Program-made: the position numbers and the translations under genes | NCBI GenBank assembly: GCA_900770405.1 | Contig: CAAGKL010000347.1 | Coordinates: 1-7,856, forward strand | DNA length: 7,856 nt | Reading direction: 5' to 3' | Origin: Clostridia bacterium | GTDB taxonomy: Bacteria > Bacillota > Clostridia > UBA1381 | In this document: one piece after another, positions 4,296-7,856 of the stretch | How positions within the stretch are numbered: position 1 is the stretch's first letter | How the letters are laid out: every line of letters begins with the position of its first letter | Notes under the pieces: generated by a model | The model's input: the letters and a program-made list of their open reading frames with translations, nothing else | Told to the model about the DNA's origin: nothing | Databases searched by the model: none

Positions 4296-6116
4296 TTATT
4301 TTTTTGCCCGCGCCTTTGCGCGCAGGTCGGTCTGCAGTATGCGTTTCCTCATACGCAAGTGGTGCGGAGTTACCTCCAAAAGTTCGTCCGGTGCGAGGAA
4401 ATCAAGGCATTGCTCAAGGCTCATCTGCTTGGGCGGAACGAGCTTTAACGCGTCGTCCGAGCCGGAGGCACGCGTGTTTGTGGCGTGCTTTTTCTTGCAG
4501 ACGTTGACTGTAATATCCTCAAGCCGTGCATTTTCGCCGACAATCATACCTTCGTACACATCGACGCCCGCGCCGATAAAGAGCGTGCCGCGCTCCTGCG
4601 CGTTGAACAGTCCGTAGGTAATCGACTGCCCGTTTTCCCACGCGATAAGCGCGCCGCGGCTTCTCGCCTGGAATTCGCCCTTGTAGGGCTTGTAGTCTTC
4701 TAAAATGCTGTTGATAACGCCTGTTCCCTTGGTTGCGGTGAGCATCTCCGATCGGTAGCCGATGAGCCCGCGCGACGGAATCAAAAATTCGAGACGTGTG
4801 TAGCCCTGGGTTGTGGGTGCCATGTTCACGAGTTCCGCCATACGCTTGATTGCGCCGTCCATAATCGTGCCGCAGAATTCGTCCGGCACATCGACGGTGA
4901 GCCGCTCGATAGGCTCGCAGAGCACGCCGTCGACGGTTTTTAAAATAACCTCGGGGTTTGAAACCTGGAATTCATAACCCTCGCGGCGCATATTTTCGAT
5001 GAGCACCGACAGGTGCAGCTCGCCTCTTCCCGAAACGCGGAACGCCTCGGTCGAATCGGTGTCCTCGACGCGCAGGCTGATGTTGGAGTCGAGCTCGCGG
5101 TAGAGCCTGTCGCGCAGATGGCGCGAGGTGACGAACTTGCCGTCTTTGCCGGCAAAGGGGCTGTCGTTGACCGAGAAGGTCATCGAGAGCACCGGCTCGT
5201 CGATTTTGACGAAGGGCAGCGGCTCAATGCAGTCGGGCGCGCAGAGCGTATCGCCGATGTTTATGCCGGAGATACCAGAAACCGCGACAACATCGCCCGC
5301 GCCGACCTCGTCGGCAACCGATTTTGCAAGCCCGTCGAAGGTGTAGAGCTTGACCGCCTTGCCGGAGTGCTGCGAGCCGTCCGCCTTGCAGACGGTAAGC
5401 GGCATACCGGTGCGGATTTTGCCGCGCTGGATTTTGCCGACGGCAATTCTGCCGGTGTACTCGTCATAGTCGATGTTGGAGACCAGCATCTGGAACGGAC
5501 CGTCATCGACGCAGTCGGGGCAGGGAATATAGTTCACGATAAGCTCGAACATCTCGCGCAGGTCGCTGTTGGGCTGCTCGGGATTGTATTCCGCCGTCGC
5601 CCAGCCGTCGCGCCCGGAGGCGTAGATAACCGGCGTGTCGAGCTGCTCCTCGGTCGCGCCCAGGTCGATAAAGAGCTCCAAAACCTCGTCAACGACCTCG
5701 TAGGGGCGCGCGTTGGGGCGGTCGACCTTGTTTACGACGATAATCGGCTTTAAATTGAGCGCCAGCGCCTTTGAAAGCACGAACCGCGTCTGCGGCATAC
5801 AGCCCTCGAACGCGTCCACCAGAAGCAGCACTCCGTCCACCATCTCGAGCCCGCGCTCAACCTCACCGCCGAAATCAGCGTGTCCCGGGGTGTCGATGAT
5901 GTTGATTTTATAGCCGTTGTATAAAAGTGATGTATTTTTTGCCAGAATTGTAATCCCGCGCTCGCGCTCGAGGTCGTTCGAGTCCATCACGCGCTCGTCC
6001 ACCTGCTCATTTTCGCGGAAGGTTCCGCACTGGCGCAGCATAGCATCGACCAGGGTGGTTTTGCCGTGGTCAACGTGCGCGATTATGGCAATATTGCGAA
6101 TTTTTTTTCTTTCCAT
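4296..6116 (-). CDS. typA: Ribosome-associated translational GTPase TypA/BipA
   Basis: TypA (BipA) is an EF-G/LepA-like GTPase that binds the ribosome and helps large-subunit assembly and stress adaptation. The 606-residue length is normal for the family. GTPase motifs are complete: the P-loop AHVDHGKT (residues 13-20), the switch I RGITI (53-57), DTPGH (75-79), NKVD (129-132) and SGRDG (167-171). Domain II, EF-G-like domains III and V, and a lysine-rich C-terminal domain follow, including [19 protein letters not shown] and [12 protein letters not shown], which are typical of TypA rather than EF-G or LepA. I place the start at ATG 6116, because [20 protein letters not shown] matches where family members begin. 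An upstream in-frame ATG at 6137 adds seven residues and has no ribosome binding site. ATG 6116 itself has only a distant GGGAG (14 bases away), so either start is possible. A sigma-A promoter lies upstream; pnuC follows in the same transcript. Confidence 0.96.
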   Translation of the reverse strand: MERKKIRNIAIIAHVDHGKTTLVDAMLRQCGTFRENEQVDERVMDSNDLERERGITILAKNTSLLYNGYKINIIDTPGHADFGGEVERGLEMVDGVLLLVDAFEGCMPQTRFVLSKALALNLKPIIVVNKVDRPNARPYEVVDEVLELFIDLGATEEQLDTPVIYASGRDGWATAEYNPEQPNSDLREMFELIVNYIPCPDCVDDGPFQMLVSNIDYDEYTGRIAVGKIQRGKIRTGMPLTVCKADGSQHSGKAVKLYTFDGLAKSVADEVGAGDVVAVSGISGINIGDTLCAPDCIEPLPFVKIDEPVLSMTFSVNDSPFAGKDGKFVTSRHLRDRLYRELDSNISLRVEDTDSTEAFRVSGRGELHLSVLIENMRREGYEFQVSNPEVILKTVDGVLCEPIERLTVDVPDEFCGTIMDGAIKRMAELVNMAPTTQGYTRLEFLIPSRGLIGYRSEMLTATKGTGVINSILEDYKPYKGEFQARSRGALIAWENGQSITYGLFNAQERGTLFIGAGVDVYEGMIVGENARLEDITVNVCKKKHATNTRASGSDDALKLVPPKQMSLEQCLDFLAPDELLEVTPHHLRMRKRILQTDLRAKARAKK

Positions 6117-6164
6117 AGCTGAAAGATCATCTCCCATTAAAGCATATATAACAAAACAACTAAT

Positions 6165-6193
6165 ATAATATCACAAAAACTCATAATTTGCAA
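6165..6193 (-). promoter_or_regulatory. Sigma-A promoter of typA
   Basis: On the minus strand, TTGCAA (6193-6188), a 17-base spacer and TATTAT (6170-6165) form a good sigma-A promoter. The start site would be near 6158, leaving a leader of about 40 bases. It faces away from the promoter at 6223-6251, with 29 bases between the two -35 elements. Confidence 0.75.
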
Positions 6194-6222
6194 CAAAAAG
6201 AAGAAAGGATATTAAATTTTTA

Positions 6223-6251
6223 TTGCATTTGCACGCCAAAGGTGCTATAAT
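6223..6251 (+). promoter_or_regulatory. Sigma-A promoter of the HPr-like gene
   Basis: TTGCAT at 6223-6228, a 17-base spacer and a perfect TATAAT at 6246-6251. The start site should be near 6258, giving a leader of about 45 bases. No catabolite-responsive (cre) palindrome was recognised around it. Confidence 0.8.
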
Positions 6252-6302
6252 TAGGCTGTAGCGTGTATAAAAATGATAATTCTTGTAAGGGAGATGTGAA
6301 AG

Positions 6303-6530
6303 GTGACGTATGAGATAACTCTACCGAATACGCGGCGGGTGTCCGAGTTTGTTGCGCTTGCGAATAAGTACGAGTCGCAGATTCGCGCAACATCGGGAAC
6401 ATATACGGCAAATGCAAAATCCATTATGGGAATGCTCACGCTGGATTTGTCGAAGCCGATTTCGGTAACCGTGTCCGATGAGGACGCGGCAAAATTCGCC
6501 GAGGATATTGCGGATTTTTTGAAAAAATAA
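6303..6530 (+). CDS. HPr-like protein lacking the phosphocarrier histidine
   Basis: This 75-residue protein has the size and pattern of HPr, the small phosphocarrier of the sugar phosphotransferase system. The best-matching stretch is ANAKSIMGMLTLDLSKPI (residues 36-53), which lines up with the HPr segment around regulatory Ser46, here Ser40. Counting back without gaps, the usual active site GIHARPA falls at PNTRRVS (8-14): the histidine is Asn9 and the proline is Arg12, while the neighbouring arginine is kept (Arg11). It should therefore be unable to carry phosphate for sugar uptake but could still be phosphorylated by HPr kinase or bind a regulator, as Crh does in Bacillus. That functional reading is inference. 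GTG 6303 is set by AAGGGAG at 6287-6293, nine bases upstream. It is monocistronic, with its own sigma-A promoter and terminator. No PTS gene is nearby. Confidence 0.85.
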   Translation: MTYEITLPNTRRVSEFVALANKYESQIRATSGTYTANAKSIMGMLTLDLSKPISVTVSDEDAAKFAEDIADFLKK

Positions 6531-6540
6531 GCGACGGTTT

Positions 6541-6574
6541 GCCGCGGCGTAGGTGAGGCTATGCCGCGGTTTTT
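6541..6574 (+). terminator. Intrinsic terminator after the HPr-like gene
   Basis: CCGCGGC (6542-6548) pairs with GCCGCGG (6563-6569). The stem extends inward as GTAG/CTAT to a six-base loop, and TTTTT at 6570-6574 follows. It starts 11 bases after the stop codon and lies between this gene and the acetyltransferase. Confidence 0.9.
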
Positions 6575-6602
6575 CGTAAGCATTGGGCGGAACGGAGATA
6601 AT

Positions 6603-7094
6603 ATGAATATTACAGAATTTGTGCCGGCGGATACCGGCGCGTGCCTTGAAATTTATAACTATTACATCGAAAATACCTGCGCGACGCTCGAGGAGGAGCC
6701 GATCGGGCTGTGGGAATATGCCCGCCGCACCGCCGCGATTGCGGAGAAATTCCCGTTTGTCGTCGCAAGGGACGGCGCACAGCTTGCGGGCTTTGCCTAT
6801 CTTGATATCTTCAACCCGCGCAGCGCATACCGTCGCACGGCGGATCTGACGATTTACGCGCGAAATGATGCCAAAAGGGGCGGCATCGGCGCGGCGCTTC
6901 TGGCGAAAATTGAGGAGCTCGCGCCGGAATACGGCATAACGACGCTGGTCTCACTGATAACCGCCGCCAACGCTGCCTCGCGCGCCTTTCACGAAAAGCA
7001 CGGCTTTGTGTACGAGGGCACGGTGCACAATGTCGCGGAAAAGTTCGGCAAGAGCCTGGGCGTATGCTATTACAGAAAACCGCTGAAAAAATAA
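6603..7094 (+). CDS. GNAT N-acetyltransferase, phosphinothricin acetyltransferase-like
   Basis: This is a 163-residue single-domain GNAT enzyme that should transfer an acetyl group from acetyl-CoA to an amine. The pattern follows the phosphinothricin/methionine-sulfone acetyltransferase (Pat/Bar/MnaT) branch: IYNYYIENTCATLEEEP near 17-33, FVVARDGAQLAGFAYLDIF at 52-70, the acetyl-CoA loop KRGGIGAAL at 91-99, and SRAFHEKHGFVYEGT at 126-140. Such enzymes act on L-methionine sulfone or sulfoximine and other amino acids, often in detoxification; resistance to phosphinothricin is not implied. ATG 6603 is chosen because GGAG at 6594-6597 precedes it. The frame stays open to an ATG at 6561, but that lies in the preceding terminator hairpin. 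No clear promoter lies in the 28 bases after that terminator, so expression may come from readthrough of the HPr-like transcript. Confidence 0.9.
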   Translation: MNITEFVPADTGACLEIYNYYIENTCATLEEEPIGLWEYARRTAAIAEKFPFVVARDGAQLAGFAYLDIFNPRSAYRRTADLTIYARNDAKRGGIGAALLAKIEELAPEYGITTLVSLITAANAASRAFHEKHGFVYEGTVHNVAEKFGKSLGVCYYRKPLKK

Positions 7095-7172
7095 GCGCAG
7101 AAAAACCGACCCCGCAGCGGTCAGATTTCGGTCTGACCTTTGGGGTCGGTTTTTTATTTGCGCTTATTTTTT
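7086..7172. terminator. Large nested bidirectional terminator
   Basis: Three stacked stems form one 87-base palindromic structure. The outer stem pairs 7086-7099 with 7159-7172 (14 perfect pairs). The middle stem pairs 7101-7113 with 7142-7154 (13 perfect pairs, AAAAACCGACCCC with its complement). The inner stem pairs GGTCAGA (7119-7125) with TCTGACC (7132-7138) around TTTCGG. T-runs follow the middle and outer stems on the plus strand, and A-runs give the same on the minus strand. The stop codons of the acetyltransferase (7092-7094) and of the leftward gene (7164-7166) lie in opposite arms of the outer stem. Confidence 0.92.
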
Positions 7173-7856
7173 TATTGCAATTTTTTCGGGCTCGGACTTT
7201 TTGCCGCGTGCCTTGTCCTCCTCGGCGCGCAGCTCATTCTCGAGATTTTCAAACGCCACTGCGAGCATCAGCTTAATTCTGTTGAGCTGGTTTACCTCGC
7301 TCGCGCCGGGGTCATAGTCGACCGCGACGATGTTCGACTGCGGGTATTTGCGGCGCAGCTCCTTAATCATACCCTTGCCGGTGACGTGGTTCGGCAGACA
7401 GGCGAACGGCTGCACGCAGACGATGTTCGGCACGCCCTTGCGTATAAGCTCGACCATCTCGCCGGTCAAAAACCACCCCTCGCCGGTTGCGTGACCGAGC
7501 GAGAGCACGTCCTTTGCGCCGTCGGCAATCTCCTCGATGTGCTCGGGCGCACGGTCGCGGTATTTCGTTTTCGCAAGCGCATTTTTCATTGCGCGGCGGT
7601 ATTTCTCGATAATCCATATCCCCGCGTTGCAGGCAGCCGCCGTGCGCGCGCTCATACCGAGCTTGTCGCGCTTGAAGTTGCTGTTGTACAGGCAATAGAG
7701 CATAAAGTCCAGAAGCCCCGGCATAACCGCCTCGCCGCCCTCACTTTCGATGACGTCGATTATGTTGTTGTTCGCGCCGGGGTGGAATTTCACCAGAATC
7801 TCGCCGACAACGCCGACCTTCGGCTTGCGCGCGCCGTCATCGGTCGGGATTTTCAA
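7164..7856 (-). CDS. C-terminal part of acyl-CoA dehydratase activase-related protein
   Basis: This is the last 230 or so residues of a much larger protein; the coding frame runs off the window edge, and the TTG at 7856 is just an internal codon. The sequence matches the C-terminal HgdB/DUF2229-like part of the large (about 1,400-residue) CoA-substrate-specific enzyme activases related to 2-hydroxyacyl-CoA dehydratase. Hallmarks in fragment numbering are GVVGEILVKFHPGANN (15-30), LDFMLYCLYN (49-58), GHATGEGWFLTGEMVELI (121-138), QPFACLPNHVTGKGMIKELR (149-168) and DYDPGASEVNQLNRIKLML (180-198). The cysteine in QPFACLPNH is conserved in the family as I remember it and may take part in an iron-sulfur site. 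A charged, probably disordered tail (205-230) closes the protein. The usual N-terminal ASKHA ATPase activator modules would lie outside. The physiological substrate of these large fused proteins is generally unknown. Confidence 0.88.
   Translation of the reverse strand: MKIPTDDGARKPKVGVVGEILVKFHPGANNNIIDVIESEGGEAVMPGLLDFMLYCLYNSNFKRDKLGMSARTAAACNAGIWIIEKYRRAMKNALAKTKYRDRAPEHIEEIADGAKDVLSLGHATGEGWFLTGEMVELIRKGVPNIVCVQPFACLPNHVTGKGMIKELRRKYPQSNIVAVDYDPGASEVNQLNRIKLMLAVAFENLENELRAEEDKARGKKSEPEKIAIKK

Noticed and set aside
5013..5753. Long plus-strand open frame of 246 codons inside typA
   Set aside because: It lies wholly within a convincing typA gene on the other strand; it is a GC-rich codon-bias shadow with no family resemblance or ribosome binding site.
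6117..6302. Possible riboswitch or small RNA in the typA / HPr-like intergenic region
   Set aside because: The region is AT-rich and explained by two back-to-back promoters with short leaders; the only inverted repeat seen (GCAC/GTGC at 6231-6245) is four pairs long and lies in a promoter spacer.
6561..6602. Longer N-terminus for the acetyltransferase starting at ATG 6561
   Set aside because: The ATG lies in the 3' arm of the terminator hairpin and has no ribosome binding site; ATG 6603 fits the family start.

Overview
The window is an ordinary-looking but information-rich stretch of chromosome from an endospore-forming member of the Clostridia. Three things point there: an intact spoIIA (spoIIAA-spoIIAB-sigF) operon, a C-terminal fragment of a large 2-hydroxyacyl-CoA dehydratase activase-type protein (a family typical of anaerobic Firmicutes), and a secreted protein with copper-amine-oxidase-N-like modules. 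The DNA is clearly GC-rich for that class, with GC-rich third codon positions, frequent GTG starts, and strong AGGAGG-like ribosome binding sites. No mobile element, CRISPR array, phage gene or rRNA was seen.

Layout, left to right. Positions 1-59 hold the 3' part of tRNA-Gly(GCC), followed by a terminator. A small XRE-type regulator (117-335, +) with its own terminator comes next. Then comes a compact control region with a sigma-H-like promoter and three near-consensus Spo0A boxes, driving spoIIAA (501-830), spoIIAB (844-1278) and spoIIAC/sigF (1281-1985). These three proteins form the partner-switching module that turns on forespore-specific transcription. A small unknown gene (1954-2226, -) runs convergently into the end of sigF, overlaps it by 32 bases, and has a candidate mother-cell (sigma-E/K-like) promoter. 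Divergent from it is a gene for a secreted two-module protein (2359-3459, +) behind a near-perfect sigma-A promoter.

A shared bidirectional terminator (3458-3489) separates that gene from a leftward unit: typA/bipA (4296-6116, -) followed by a PnuC-family vitamin-precursor transporter (3488-4267, -), probably one transcript. The 186-base gap upstream of typA carries back-to-back sigma-A promoters. The rightward one drives a small HPr-like protein (6303-6530, +) that keeps the regulatory-serine region but lacks the phosphocarrier histidine. After a terminator comes a phosphinothricin-acetyltransferase-like GNAT enzyme (6603-7094, +). A large nested palindrome (7086-7172) acts as a two-way terminator between it and the acyl-CoA dehydratase activase-related gene (7164-7856, -), whose start lies beyond the window.

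The points most worth a second look are the architecture of the spoIIA promoter, the unknown convergent gene behind sigF with its possible sporulation promoter, and the histidine-less HPr homologue. I did not find a clear new multi-gene system. Everything is read by eye from sequence; family names rest on remembered motifs, not on searches.
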